From positions 1 through 64,000 of the forward strand of contig NZ_JALBUT010000006.1 of NCBI RefSeq assembly GCF_033971905.1: a stretch of 64,000 nucleotides of DNA, in the 5' to 3' direction. Positions 27,301-35,351 of the stretch are shown here, one piece after another. Positions within the stretch are counted from its first letter, which is position 1; each line of letters starts with the position of its first letter. The position numbers and the translations under genes are program-made. The notes below the pieces were generated by a model. It was not told the DNA's origin, did no database searches, and was given only the letters and a program-made list of their open reading frames with translations. This DNA comes from Intestinicryptomonas porci (GTDB lineage: Bacteria; Verrucomicrobiota; Verrucomicrobiia; Opitutales; Intestinicryptomonadaceae).

Positions 27301-28106
27301 GTTTCGGGGCGCGAAATCAGCATGACGTCGCGGATTATGCCCGACATGTGCGGCATGTCCTGCATTTCAAAAAATCCGCCCGTGGAATATTTGAAGACTT
27401 CGACCGCGACAGAATTCTTGCCCTTTTTCAAAAGCGGCGTTATGTTAAATTCAGACGGAGTGAAAGAATCTTCTGCATATCCCGCAAACTTTCCATTGAC
27501 AAAAACCTTAAAACCCGTACGCACACCGTTAAAGCGAATAAATACCGCGCGCCCGTTCCAGTTTTCAGGCAGATTGAAATCGCGGCGGTAAACTGCAACT
27601 TCGCGGTGCTCTTCGGGAATTACAGGGTTTAAGATGGACTCGCTTGGGTTTTCCTTGCCATTGTCAGTATAGCCTTTAATCCGAGAGCCGTCTTTATGGA
27701 ACTGAAATTCGGCAGGGTGGTTAAAATAAAAAATTCGGTCGTAGCCCTTTGTCTGCCAAGTATTGGGAACATCCATGGTGTCCCATTTTGCATCGTCAAA
27801 ATTTGCCGAAACATATTCGCTTTTAAAGAGCTTTTCGTTTTCGAGAAAAAGAAATTTCCAATCGCCATTTAAGAGCATATAATTCGGGGTGTCGTAAATT
27901 TTCCCGACGCCGTCCGCTGAAATCGGCTTTGCGGCAAGCTCAAAATTCGGATAAGAGATAAAGAACGCGCGCGGTTCTTCCTTGTTAATCTTAAAAGTTT
28001 CGATGTCCTCAAAAACAAACTTGCTGTCAAGAAAATCAGCATTTTTTGCAAAAGACCCCGTAAAGGCAAACATCCCCGCCAACAATAAAAACAATAATTT
28101 TTTCAT
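24354..28106 (-). CDS. secreted GH2 beta-galactosidase with C-terminal discoidin-like domain
   Basis: Hydrolyses beta-galactosides, probably from host or diet glycans, in the periplasm or outside the cell. The signal peptide is MKKLLFLLLAGMFAFTGSFA. The order is the LacZ one: sugar-binding jelly roll (DWKFLFLENEKLF; RAVFIRFNGVRTGFKVFVNG), Ig-like domain, TIM barrel with NRHDWSP, acid/base Glu in FSVGNESAG (about 510) and nucleophile in FFCEYAHAMGNS (about 584), then the beta-sandwich domain 5. The last 130 residues resemble an F5/8 type C (discoidin) carbohydrate-binding domain (VEIVNRADAQGDRTTRLRM; IRAKYVRLMLD). At 1250 residues it exceeds E. coli LacZ (1024) by this domain and the leader. 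No regulator is adjacent. Confidence 0.95.
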   Translation of the reverse strand: MKKLLFLLLAGMFAFTGSFAKNADFLDSKFVFEDIETFKINKEEPRAFFISYPNFELAAKPISADGVGKIYDTPNYMLLNGDWKFLFLENEKLFKSEYVSANFDDAKWDTMDVPNTWQTKGYDRIFYFNHPAEFQFHKDGSRIKGYTDNGKENPSESILNPVIPEEHREVAVYRRDFNLPENWNGRAVFIRFNGVRTGFKVFVNGKFAGYAEDSFTPSEFNITPLLKKGKNSVAVEVFKYSTGGFFEMQDMPHMSGIIRDVMLISRPETYIRDYYAPVFFSDDLSSAKIKLEAFIKNLSEKSASGLVLKADIIDEQGNKLNSKTLLEKKIPQIQSSKEIKISADIGAKNFKLWSPDKPNLYAILITLSDVEGKVLETVRADFAFRKFEVRGAGIFLNNRSVLFKGVNRHDWSPDKGKTCEFKWQKLDVELMKRININAVRTSHYPNDDTFYMLCSRYGLMVLDECNQEQHGYRNTGPLDFDKFIPASVDRMRNMVFRDRNVPCVMIFSVGNESAGRIVKGHGEMAKVVRDNAPLHYVHSEAEVWHKMNGEDKGFSDFASPMYGGVDRMNEYLHKTQKKVPFFFCEYAHAMGNSIGNLKGKWDLIRTNADCLHGGFIWDWVDQSLYLPREDGSGKLYLSDGRDWKTSPSAGNFCSNGIVRADRTFFAKYHEVGRVYQDIQVSRPNGENPKLIKISNEFFDTNLNEFDAKIVVECNGKQVFEKTLDAIDLPAGKSAEIELDIPEFGGGGEYFYSVIFTRKADTLFAKKGDKVSSTQFKLKDATEFKELKIANRGKIEVSKNGDAVLVKAGNYVYEFDAENACLKSLKRGGNIIINSPVLFDISSALIDNERRGEVLREWNSKNLGSLKQFKPTLKIEKLGRGAARITCSEILANNDGEGFANEFVYTILSDGTMQVVATCQKINETPRNLNVARIGLKMGLNPKLENVEYFGRGEFANYEDRKEAADVGLYSLKVKDFMEDYSLPQDTGNREEVRQMKITDENGLGIIVSAVEKPLPMAILPYTQEELLSAKHPHNLKEPTQNELRIAWKVRGLGNNSCGPSTRSRFKPDFKGAVSWTFVLKPVSSKAQKADGIFPKQYSYKPLENAENLLVEELMPKPLGRWVSENAKVSYSSIDEKWSPKKDNLMTSGDGVFSFHTLKERNPHLTVELERAEEIVSVEIVNRADAQGDRTTRLRMLVSENGKDWKRVWSCEDYKSKWIVNFENPIRAKYVRLMLDKTEIFHLKRLRIFAK

Positions 28107-28204
28107 GGTTTAATTTTCAGTTAAGTTAAGATAATTATTTAAATATGCCATTAAACGCCGCAAACTTCAACAAAAAATCAAAAGAGCGACAATTCCGACA
28201 ATAC

Positions 28205-28249
28205 AAAAAAAAGCGGCATCGCTCCAACGCGCGAATGCCGCAAAAAAAA
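28205..28249 (-). terminator. terminator at the end of the gatCAB-pta operon
   Basis: Read on the minus strand, GCGGCAT and ATGCCGC form a stem around a GC-rich loop, followed by eight T, just after pta. Confidence 0.85.
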
Positions 28250-28263
28250 TAATGATAAGCTTT

Positions 28264-29295
28264 TTAGGAATCGGGATACAAATACTTCATGTCAACAGCC
28301 TGCGCCGCAACGATGACCGCCGCGCCGAAAATATCTTCGGTAAGCGCGCTTCGCGGAACTTCCGCAAAGGGCTTTACAAGCCCCGTCACAATCTGCCCGT
28401 AAGTTCTGCATCCGACAATGCTCAAAAATTTTGAAGAGATGTTGCCAGAATTCAAGTCGGGGAAAATCAGCACATTCGCCTTGCCGGCAACGGAGCTATT
28501 GATGCCCCTTACTTTCGCGGCTTCGGGAATGAGCGCGGAGTCAACCTGCAATTCTCCGTCAACTTCTATTTCGCAGGCTTCCGACATCGCCCTCTGGTGC
28601 ACGAGAGCCGTCGCCGCCTTGACTTTCAGCACGCTGTTTGTCTTTGCCACCTGAAGTTTTGAAACGAAGCTCAGCATCGCAACTTTTGAAGGCTCGCCCG
28701 TCAAGTGGTTTGCAAGCTTTGCGGTGGTGATGGCAATATCCGCAAGCTGTTCTTCCGTGGGTTCGGGAATGACGCCGCAGTCGGAAAGGAAGAGCAATCC
28801 GTTGGTGCCAAGTTTTTCGTTGTTTGTTTCGACAATCATCATTGAAGACGCCGTCTTAAAGCCCTTTTGGAGCGATATAAGCTGGAAGACGGGGCGAAGC
28901 GAACTTGCGGAAGACTGAGTTACCCCCGAAACCATCGCATCGGCGCGAGCAGTCGCAAGCATCATGGTTGCAAAATAATTCGGATTGCGCAAAAAGCGTT
29001 CAACGTCCGAGACTTCCATCTGCCTGAATTTTGGCATTCCCTTGAGAATTTTCAGCAAATCGCCGAAATCATCGCTTTTGTCGATTTCGAGTATGCGTAT
29101 TCCGTCGAGAGGAAGCTCCATTGACTTTGCCTGTTCTTCAATTTTCGGGCGGCTTCCGATTAAAATCGGCACACCCAGCCTGCGGCTTGCGAACATGCGC
29201 GCCGCCTTTATGATTCTCGCGTCTTCGCCTTCGGGGAAAACGACTCTCTTGGGATGGTTTTGAAGCCTTGCTGATAATCTGTTAATTAACGACAT
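28264..29295 (-). CDS. pta: phosphate acetyltransferase
   Basis: Interconverts acetyl-CoA and acetyl phosphate, linking glycolysis to acetate formation. The 343 residues correspond to the stand-alone catalytic PTA_PTB domain, without the N-terminal DRTGG/P-loop parts of the long form. The N-terminus KRVVFPEGEDARIIKAA, MVSGVTQSSASSLRPVFQLI, FLSDCGVIPEPTEEQLADIA, AMLSFVSKLQ and NVLIFPDLNSGNISSKFL are all family blocks. No acetate kinase gene is in the window. It is last in an eight-gene operon, 45 bp after the helicase gene. Confidence 0.95.
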   Translation of the reverse strand: MSLINRLSARLQNHPKRVVFPEGEDARIIKAARMFASRRLGVPILIGSRPKIEEQAKSMELPLDGIRILEIDKSDDFGDLLKILKGMPKFRQMEVSDVERFLRNPNYFATMMLATARADAMVSGVTQSSASSLRPVFQLISLQKGFKTASSMMIVETNNEKLGTNGLLFLSDCGVIPEPTEEQLADIAITTAKLANHLTGEPSKVAMLSFVSKLQVAKTNSVLKVKAATALVHQRAMSEACEIEVDGELQVDSALIPEAAKVRGINSSVAGKANVLIFPDLNSGNISSKFLSIVGCRTYGQIVTGLVKPFAEVPRSALTEDIFGAAVIVAAQAVDMKYLYPDS

Positions 29296-29340
29296 AAAAT
29301 TGATGTTTCTTTTTTGTTGTAAGTTCTTTTTAATATTTCG

Positions 29341-31359
29341 TCAATAATTTCTTTCATATAAATCACTGTCGATGTCGTGCCAAAAACGGCTCGGCTCGCG
29401 CAAGTCGGAATGTCCCTTGCCGAAAGTGACCCTCGGATATGTTATGACAAGCAGGTCTTTAGCGCGCGTGCTCGCCACATAAAACAGCCTGCGCTCCTCC
29501 TCCACGTCGCCCTCTTCGATGCACCTTTCAAGAGGGAACATTCCCTCCGCGGCTCCTATTATGAAAACCACAGGAAACTCCAAGCCCTTTGCCTGATGCA
29601 CTGTCATAAGGCTTGCCCTGTCGCCGAATGCCTGCTTTTCGTCGCGCCCCGCTCCTTCCGATATTTCCAAAGACGCGCTCGCCAAAAACATGTCTATGTC
29701 GGGAAATCTGGAAGCGTATTCATAAAGGGAATCAAAATCCTTCACCCTGTCCTGCCAATCCTCATAGGCATTTTTCATGCAGTCCGAATACCATGAATCG
29801 CAAACGGTTCTCACCATGTCCTTGGGCTTCATGGCGGGAACACTCTTTTCAAACAAGTCAGCGGCGGGAAGATTTTGCGCGCGCGACTTTCTGACGGCAA
29901 GGCTGACGTCCAAAAGCCCCGCCGCAACGCTCGGGAAAATCGAACGCGCCGCCTCGGGAACTTTCGCCAATACCTCTTTTGCCGCCATTGCCTCGATAAT
30001 GGAAATCTTCGATTTTTCGGCAACCGACACGGCTTTTTCGTAAATCTTCTGCGCGGTTTTATCGCCGATTTTGGGCAGAAACTTCACAAACCTCGCAAAC
30101 GATACGAAGTCCCTCGGGTTTGCCGCAAATTTTATCTGCGAAACCGCGTCCTTTATGTGCGCCTGCTCAAAGAACTTCAAGCCGCTTGTAATTGCAAAAG
30201 GAATGTTGCGGTACTGCATTTGAAGCTGCATATCCATCGCCTGAAAATGGGCGCGGTACAAAATTGCTATGTCCGAAAGCTTGTAAGGCGGATGCGCCCC
30301 GCAAGTAAGCTCCTCAATATAGTCGGCGACCAAGCGCGCCTGCGACTGCGAATCCATTGCGCGTATTATAACGGGCTTATGGGCGTCGGCGCGGGACGCC
30401 GTAAGGCTCTTTTTAAACTCCTCGCCCGCCTCAAAGCCCTCAAGGATGCTGTTTGCAAAATTTAGAATTTGCGGAGTGCTTCGGTAATTTAAGCCAACCT
30501 TGTAAATAGAGCCGTTCGGATAGCGTTTTTTGAAGCGCAAAATGTTTTCGATGTTCGCCCCGCGCCAAGAATAAATACACTGGGCGTCGTCGCCGACCGC
30601 GCTTATCCTGCCCGACTTGCAAAGCAAATCCAGTATTTTGCATTGGAGGGTGTTTGTGTCCTGATATTCGTCAACCAGCACGTTTTTAAAGCGTGCACCA
30701 TAACGCTCGCAAACCGACGGGACTTCCAAAAGAAGCCTATGCCACAATTCAAGGAGATCGTCAAAATCGCAAATCAAGCCTTCTCTGCGCCGATTTTCAT
30801 AAGCGCGGGCGATTTTTTCTATGTCCTCGGGCGGCGTTTCAATCCATGAAAACCTATCGCGCATGGCGTCTTCAATAGACATGCAGGTGTTGCGCGAATA
30901 GCTTATGATTTCCTTTAAGAGAGCCGCGCGCGGATTTTCCTTCTTCTTGAAAAAATTGGGCGAAATCTCCTCAACGCAGTGCTTCAACAGCTTTTCGGAA
31001 TCCTCGGCATCGGCGATTGTAAAATCCGGCTTGATGCCGATTGCCTCACCTTCCTTGCGCAAAAATTTGTTGCCTATCGAATGGAAAGTGCCGCCCCAAA
31101 ACTTCCATGTTTCGACGCCCGTGAGAGCGTTTACCCTTTCAAGCATCTGGTTTGCCGCCTTGTTTGTGAAAGTCAAAAGCAAAAGCTCCTGCGGATAAAT
31201 GCCGCACTCCCCCACAAAATGCGCAACCCTGTAAGTCAGCGTGCGCGTCTTTCCCGACCCCGCGCCCGCAAGCACCAATGCGGGAACATCCGCAGGTGCC
31301 GTGACAGCCACATACTGGTCGGGATTTAATTCTTTTTTAAAGTCTATGAAAGCTGGCAT
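29341..31359 (-). CDS. UvrD/Rep/PcrA-family DNA helicase
   Basis: Superfamily 1A 3'-5' DNA helicase used in repair or replication restart. The 672 residues carry the Q motif LNPDQYVAV, Walker A LAGAGSGKTRTLTYR, motif Ia LLTFTNKAANQM, motif II VDEYQDTN, motif III GDDAQCIYSWRGA, motif IV VGLNYRSTPQIL, motif V MTVHQAKGLEFPVVF and motif VI VASTRAKDLLVITYP. The length suits Rep/UvrD without a long C-terminal Tudor extension, so the PcrA, UvrD or Rep subtype is not decided. It lies 5 bp after aroQ on the minus strand, within the gatCAB-pta operon. Confidence 0.95.
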   Translation of the reverse strand: MPAFIDFKKELNPDQYVAVTAPADVPALVLAGAGSGKTRTLTYRVAHFVGECGIYPQELLLLTFTNKAANQMLERVNALTGVETWKFWGGTFHSIGNKFLRKEGEAIGIKPDFTIADAEDSEKLLKHCVEEISPNFFKKKENPRAALLKEIISYSRNTCMSIEDAMRDRFSWIETPPEDIEKIARAYENRRREGLICDFDDLLELWHRLLLEVPSVCERYGARFKNVLVDEYQDTNTLQCKILDLLCKSGRISAVGDDAQCIYSWRGANIENILRFKKRYPNGSIYKVGLNYRSTPQILNFANSILEGFEAGEEFKKSLTASRADAHKPVIIRAMDSQSQARLVADYIEELTCGAHPPYKLSDIAILYRAHFQAMDMQLQMQYRNIPFAITSGLKFFEQAHIKDAVSQIKFAANPRDFVSFARFVKFLPKIGDKTAQKIYEKAVSVAEKSKISIIEAMAAKEVLAKVPEAARSIFPSVAAGLLDVSLAVRKSRAQNLPAADLFEKSVPAMKPKDMVRTVCDSWYSDCMKNAYEDWQDRVKDFDSLYEYASRFPDIDMFLASASLEISEGAGRDEKQAFGDRASLMTVHQAKGLEFPVVFIIGAAEGMFPLERCIEEGDVEEERRLFYVASTRAKDLLVITYPRVTFGKGHSDLREPSRFWHDIDSDLYERNY

Positions 31360-31364
31360 CGGCT

Positions 31365-31793
31365 TTATTTTGCAAGAAATCTAAGAGCCGCCAAATAGCC
31401 TTCAAAACCCATGCCGCAAATCTGGGCTTCGCAAACGGCGGCGGTAAACGAATTGTGTCGGAAATCCTCGCGCTTGTGGATGTTTGAAATATGGACTTCC
31501 ACAAACTTTAATCCCGACCCTGCAATGGCGTCCCGCAATGCGACGCTTGTATGGGTGAATGCCCCCGGGTTTATTATCGCCCCGTAAAAGCCGCCGTCCG
31601 CAAATTCCGCGATTTTATTTAAAATTTCTCCTTCGATGTTAGACTGGAAGCAGGAAACTTCGACACCCAGCTCTTTTCCGAGTGAAACAACCGAATTTTC
31701 CAAGTCTTTGAGAGTCGCGCTCCCGTAAATTTCAGGCTCGCGCACGCCGAGCCGATTTAAATTTGCGCCGTTTATCAATGCTATTTTTTTCAT
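31365..31793 (-). CDS. aroQ: type II 3-dehydroquinate dehydratase
   Basis: Third step of the shikimate pathway: anti-elimination of water from 3-dehydroquinate by the dodecameric type II enzyme. The 142 residues include LINGANLNRLGVREPEIYG (Asn and the catalytic Tyr), IINPGAFTHTSVALRDAI, the substrate loop and EVHISNIHKREDFRHNS with the catalytic His. Length is typical. It starts 1 bp after the stop of the nif3-like gene and ends 5 bp before the helicase gene. No other aro gene is nearby. Confidence 0.95.
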   Translation of the reverse strand: MKKIALINGANLNRLGVREPEIYGSATLKDLENSVVSLGKELGVEVSCFQSNIEGEILNKIAEFADGGFYGAIINPGAFTHTSVALRDAIAGSGLKFVEVHISNIHKREDFRHNSFTAAVCEAQICGMGFEGYLAALRFLAK

Positions 31794-31794
31794 T

Positions 31795-32553
31795 TTAAAG
31801 AGGATTTTGAGATTTTATGAATTCATGTTCAAGAGAGAACTTTTCCGCAACAAGATGAGCCAATGCCTTTATTCCGCAACATTCCGTGGCGTAATGCCCG
31901 CACGGATAAACATTTATTTTGCTTTCCTGCGCGTACACATACTGCCCCTGCTTCAACTCGCCGCAAACAAGAGTGTCAAAGCCCTCGTCCAAAAGGTGCA
32001 AAACAGACGTCGAACCGCTCCCCGAACAAATTACGATTTCATTTGGATTTTCGGAGCCAAATTCAAAGCCCTTGTAGGTATCGGGGAAGAGTTTTTTCAG
32101 CCTCCGCGCAAGCTCCGCCCTGCCAATGCCGCCAAGTTTTGCAACGACCGCGATGTCCTCTCCGTCCAAATTGAAACAGCCGCCTGAAATTTCAAGCCCG
32201 AGACTTTTTGCGATGAGCGCGGAATTGCCGATTTGCCTGTGGGCATCGAGCGGCAAATGGCACGAGTAAACCGCGATGTCGCCCTCCACAAGATTTTTTA
32301 CCTTCTCGTAGTTCGACTTCACAATCGGAATAGGCGCAGTCCAAAACATTCCATGGTGGACAAGAAGCAGATTTGCCCCGATTTTCCTTGCTGCCTTGAC
32401 TTCCTCAATGCCGCAATCGACCGCCGACGCGATTTTTGAAACTTCTCCCGAATTTTCAAATTGAACGCCGTTGTAAGAGCCGGGGAAATCTTTAAACGCC
32501 CCTACCCTTAAATACGAATTTATAAATTCCGCTATGTCCGCCAATTTCGCCAT
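31795..32553 (-). CDS. Nif3-like dinuclear metal centre protein
   Basis: Conserved hexameric toroid protein of the NIF3/YqfO/YbgI family, 252 residues. Its enzymatic role (GTP cyclohydrolase I type 2 annotation) is unproven for most members. It opens with EFINSYLRVGAFKDFPGSYNGVQFENSG. The metal ligands are recognisable in LLLVHHGMFW, YSCHLPLDAH and the C-terminal GHYATECCG with a downstream Glu. It is translationally close to aroQ (1-bp gap) and 74 bp after the M48 protease gene. It has no inserted PII-like domain, in contrast to the long Gram-positive form. Confidence 0.9.
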   Translation of the reverse strand: MAKLADIAEFINSYLRVGAFKDFPGSYNGVQFENSGEVSKIASAVDCGIEEVKAARKIGANLLLVHHGMFWTAPIPIVKSNYEKVKNLVEGDIAVYSCHLPLDAHRQIGNSALIAKSLGLEISGGCFNLDGEDIAVVAKLGGIGRAELARRLKKLFPDTYKGFEFGSENPNEIVICSGSGSTSVLHLLDEGFDTLVCGELKQGQYVYAQESKINVYPCGHYATECCGIKALAHLVAEKFSLEHEFIKSQNPL

Positions 32554-32627
32554 AAAGCTTTCAATTTAAAAATTATCCTGTCCGCCGAAAGCCGCAAGCG
32601 AAAAAACGCCGCGCCGCTTTTTTTTGC

Positions 32628-33878
32628 CTACTCCGATTTCAACGCCTTTTCGCGCTCAATTAAAGTCGGGTGCGAATAATGAAAGGCGGAGTAGAGTCTG
32701 TGCGGAGTCAAATTGCTCAAATTTTTCGTGTGCAGCTTGCGAAGAGCCTCCACAAGCGGCTTTTCCCCGCCGCAAACTTTCTTTGCAAAAGCGTCCGCCT
32801 GGTATTCATACCTGCGCGAAACGGCGTTTTTCACGGGCGTCAACCAAAAATTTATGGGAGAAACCACGATTAGAAATATTAAAAGAGCCGCCGCCATTCC
32901 GTCTTGAATGTCAAAACCGAATCCCCTGTAAAACCAATCGCACTTCGCAAAATAAGCAACCAGACCCAAGCCCGCAAACATCATGACAAAGTTTGAGACT
33001 ATCATTTTGGGAATATGCCCGCGCTTGTAATGCCCGATTTCATGCGCCAACACCGCCTCTATCTGTTCAGGAGAAAGCTGGTTAATCAAAGTGTCGAAAA
33101 GTATGATTTTTCTGAACTTGCCAAACCCCGTGAAAAACGCGTTCGAGTGGCTGCTGCGCTTACTTCCGTCGATTACATAAATTGCGCTAGCTTTAAAGCC
33201 CGCGCGGTCTGCCATATTTAAAAGCCGCGTTTTAAGCTCCCCCTCTTCAAGCTCCGAAAGCTTGTTAAAAAGCGGCAAAATTACCCGCGGATAAACAATC
33301 AGCATAACTACCTGAAATACAGCAATAACGCAAAAGCCCAAAATCCACCAAGTGTTCGGCATTGCGCCAAAGAACCACAAAAGGAGAGCCAAAAGCGGTA
33401 TCCCAATCACAAGCGAGATTGCGGTTTCCTTAAACTTGTCAGCAATCCAAAGCGAGGTCGTGGATTTGTTGAAGCCGTACTTTTGTTCCAAGACAAACTG
33501 CCCGTACCAGTCGAAAGGAAGAGAAAACAGGCTTAAAATTATGGACGACAGCAAAAGTGCCGCCGACTGCGCCCATACGCCGCTTCCGAAAATGCCCGTG
33601 AAAAACCTGAACAATATCGGATAAACCCCGAAAATCAAAACAGCGACAATCAGCACAAGCCCGAACAGCCTTTCGTAAATCGAATACGAAATTTTGTCGA
33701 GAGTGTACCTCGCGCTCTTTTGATAGTCGGCTTCGTCGATAATCTCTGCAAAAGCTTCGGGAACAGACTCCCTGTTTGCGCGGACTTCCTTCGCGTTCAA
33801 AGCGTCAAGCCATGTGTCCGCTAAAAACATCAAAAGAAGCAAGGCGATTGTAAAAAACACTAAATTTGTTAAAATCAT
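32628..33878 (-). CDS. M48-family membrane zinc metalloprotease (Ste24/CAAX protease 1-like)
   Basis: Integral membrane protease with the Ste24 layout, 416 residues. Several membrane helices are visible: an N-terminal one in ILTNLVFFTIALLLLMFLA, and pairs around VLIVAVLIFGVYPILF and ILGFCVIAVFQVVMLIV. The peptidase_M48_N block (LDKISYSIYERLFG) is present. The zinc site HEIGHYKRGH lies near residue 290, with the third ligand Glu in YEYQADAFA. It probably acts in membrane protein quality control, since bacteria lack CAAX prenylation. Its start overlaps the gatB stop (ATGA, 33875-33878), so it is coupled to gatB translation. Confidence 0.92.
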   Translation of the reverse strand: MILTNLVFFTIALLLLMFLADTWLDALNAKEVRANRESVPEAFAEIIDEADYQKSARYTLDKISYSIYERLFGLVLIVAVLIFGVYPILFRFFTGIFGSGVWAQSAALLLSSIILSLFSLPFDWYGQFVLEQKYGFNKSTTSLWIADKFKETAISLVIGIPLLALLLWFFGAMPNTWWILGFCVIAVFQVVMLIVYPRVILPLFNKLSELEEGELKTRLLNMADRAGFKASAIYVIDGSKRSSHSNAFFTGFGKFRKIILFDTLINQLSPEQIEAVLAHEIGHYKRGHIPKMIVSNFVMMFAGLGLVAYFAKCDWFYRGFGFDIQDGMAAALLIFLIVVSPINFWLTPVKNAVSRRYEYQADAFAKKVCGGEKPLVEALRKLHTKNLSNLTPHRLYSAFHYSHPTLIEREKALKSE

Positions 33879-35338
33879 TCAGACAAAAGTTTTTTGAATA
33901 TTGACATTAGCATTGCGGGATTTGCCTTGCCTTTGGAAGCTTTCATGACGGGGCCGACCAAAGCGTTCAAAGCCTTTGCGTTGCCCGCCTTGAACTCTCC
34001 GACCGCTTTCGGGTTCGCCGCGATTGCGTCCTTGCAGAAACCTTCAAGCTCGCCTGCGTCGCTGTTCTGCTCCAAGCCCTTTTCCTTTACGATTTGGCTT
34101 GCCGATTTTGAAGAGGCGAACATTTCCGCAAAAACTTCTTTTGACTGCGATTTTGAAATCTTGCCTCCGTCAACAATTTTTACAAGCTCCGCAAGGTTTG
34201 CGGGTGCAATCTTGCATTCGCCAAAAGGCGGGCGCGTTTCGCCAAATTCCGCCATAGCGGAAAGCTCGCGCAAAATGTCGTTTACGATGATGTTTGCGAT
34301 TGCTTTCGGGTTGTTGTAAACTGATACCGCCTTTTCAAAGTATGCGCACATGTCGTAGTCAAGACACATTACGCTCGTGATTGAATAAGGCAGTCCGAAA
34401 TCTTTCATATACCTGCGCTGAATGTCGTACGGGGCTTCGGGAAGCTCCGATTTTATTTTTTCGACAAGGGCGCGGTCGATTTTTACGGGCATCAAATCTG
34501 GTTCGGGGAAATAGCGGTAGTCGTGGGCGTTTTCCTTGCCGCGCATCGACTGGCTTACGTTTAGCGAAGCGTCCCACCTCCTCGTTTCCTGCACGATTTC
34601 GATGTTTTTGTTGAGCGCGTCCGTCTGGCGGCGGATTTCGTATTCAATGGCGTTTTTGACGCCTGAAATCGAGTTTAAATTTTTAAGCTCTACCTTTACG
34701 CCAAGCTTTTCAGAACCTTTGGGGCGCAGAGAAATGTTGACGTCGCAACGCATCTGCCCCTTTTCCATGTCGCATTCGCTGACGCCCAAGCCCGATATGG
34801 TTTGTTTTAGCGAATTCAAGTAGGCGAAAGCGTCTTCGGAGCTGAACATATCCGGCTCTGAAACGATTTCCATAAGCGGAGTTCCCGCGCGGTTGTAGTC
34901 AACAAGGGAGTCGTTTGCGCAGTGGGTGAGCTTGCCGACGTCCTCTTCCAAGTGTATGCGGGTAAGCTTCACAAAGCGGTGCGCACCCATCTCGCCGCGG
35001 GACGCGCTCGCAAGCTCGATTTCAACCGCGCCGCCCTGGCACAAAGGCTGGTCGTACTGCGAAAGCTGGTAGTTTTTCGGGCTGTCGGGATAAAAATAGT
35101 TTTTTCTGTCCCACTTGGTTATTTCGGGAATTTCACAGCCGAACATAAGCCCGACTTTCATCGTGTCGTAAATTGCGGCGTAATTCAAGACGGGAAGGAC
35201 GCCCGGCAAAGCCATAACGACGGGGTCGGTCAGAGTGTTTGGCTCTTCCCCGAAACGGTATGGCGCGCTTGTGAACATCTTTGTTTTGGTGTTCAGCTGA
35301 ACGTGTACTTCAAGACCTATTACTGGTTCGTATTCCAT
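33875..35338 (-). CDS. gatB: Asp-tRNA(Asn)/Glu-tRNA(Gln) amidotransferase subunit B
   Basis: Kinase and tRNA-binding subunit of GatCAB, which amidates misacylated Glu-tRNA(Gln) and/or Asp-tRNA(Asn). The 487 residues begin with YEPVIGLEVHVQLNTKTKMF and include KRKNYFYPD-like SPKNYQLSQYDQPLC, RIHLEEDVGKLTH, VDYNRAGTPLMEIVSEPD, CDVNISLRPKG and a C-terminal YqeY/GatB tail (NPKAVGEFKAGNAKALNALVG). All are intact. It follows gatA by 13 bp. The presence of gatCAB implies that GlnRS and/or AsnRS are missing in this organism. Confidence 0.97.
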   Translation of the reverse strand: MEYEPVIGLEVHVQLNTKTKMFTSAPYRFGEEPNTLTDPVVMALPGVLPVLNYAAIYDTMKVGLMFGCEIPEITKWDRKNYFYPDSPKNYQLSQYDQPLCQGGAVEIELASASRGEMGAHRFVKLTRIHLEEDVGKLTHCANDSLVDYNRAGTPLMEIVSEPDMFSSEDAFAYLNSLKQTISGLGVSECDMEKGQMRCDVNISLRPKGSEKLGVKVELKNLNSISGVKNAIEYEIRRQTDALNKNIEIVQETRRWDASLNVSQSMRGKENAHDYRYFPEPDLMPVKIDRALVEKIKSELPEAPYDIQRRYMKDFGLPYSITSVMCLDYDMCAYFEKAVSVYNNPKAIANIIVNDILRELSAMAEFGETRPPFGECKIAPANLAELVKIVDGGKISKSQSKEVFAEMFASSKSASQIVKEKGLEQNSDAGELEGFCKDAIAANPKAVGEFKAGNAKALNALVGPVMKASKGKANPAMLMSIFKKLLSE

Positions 35339-35351
35339 AATGAAAAGTTTT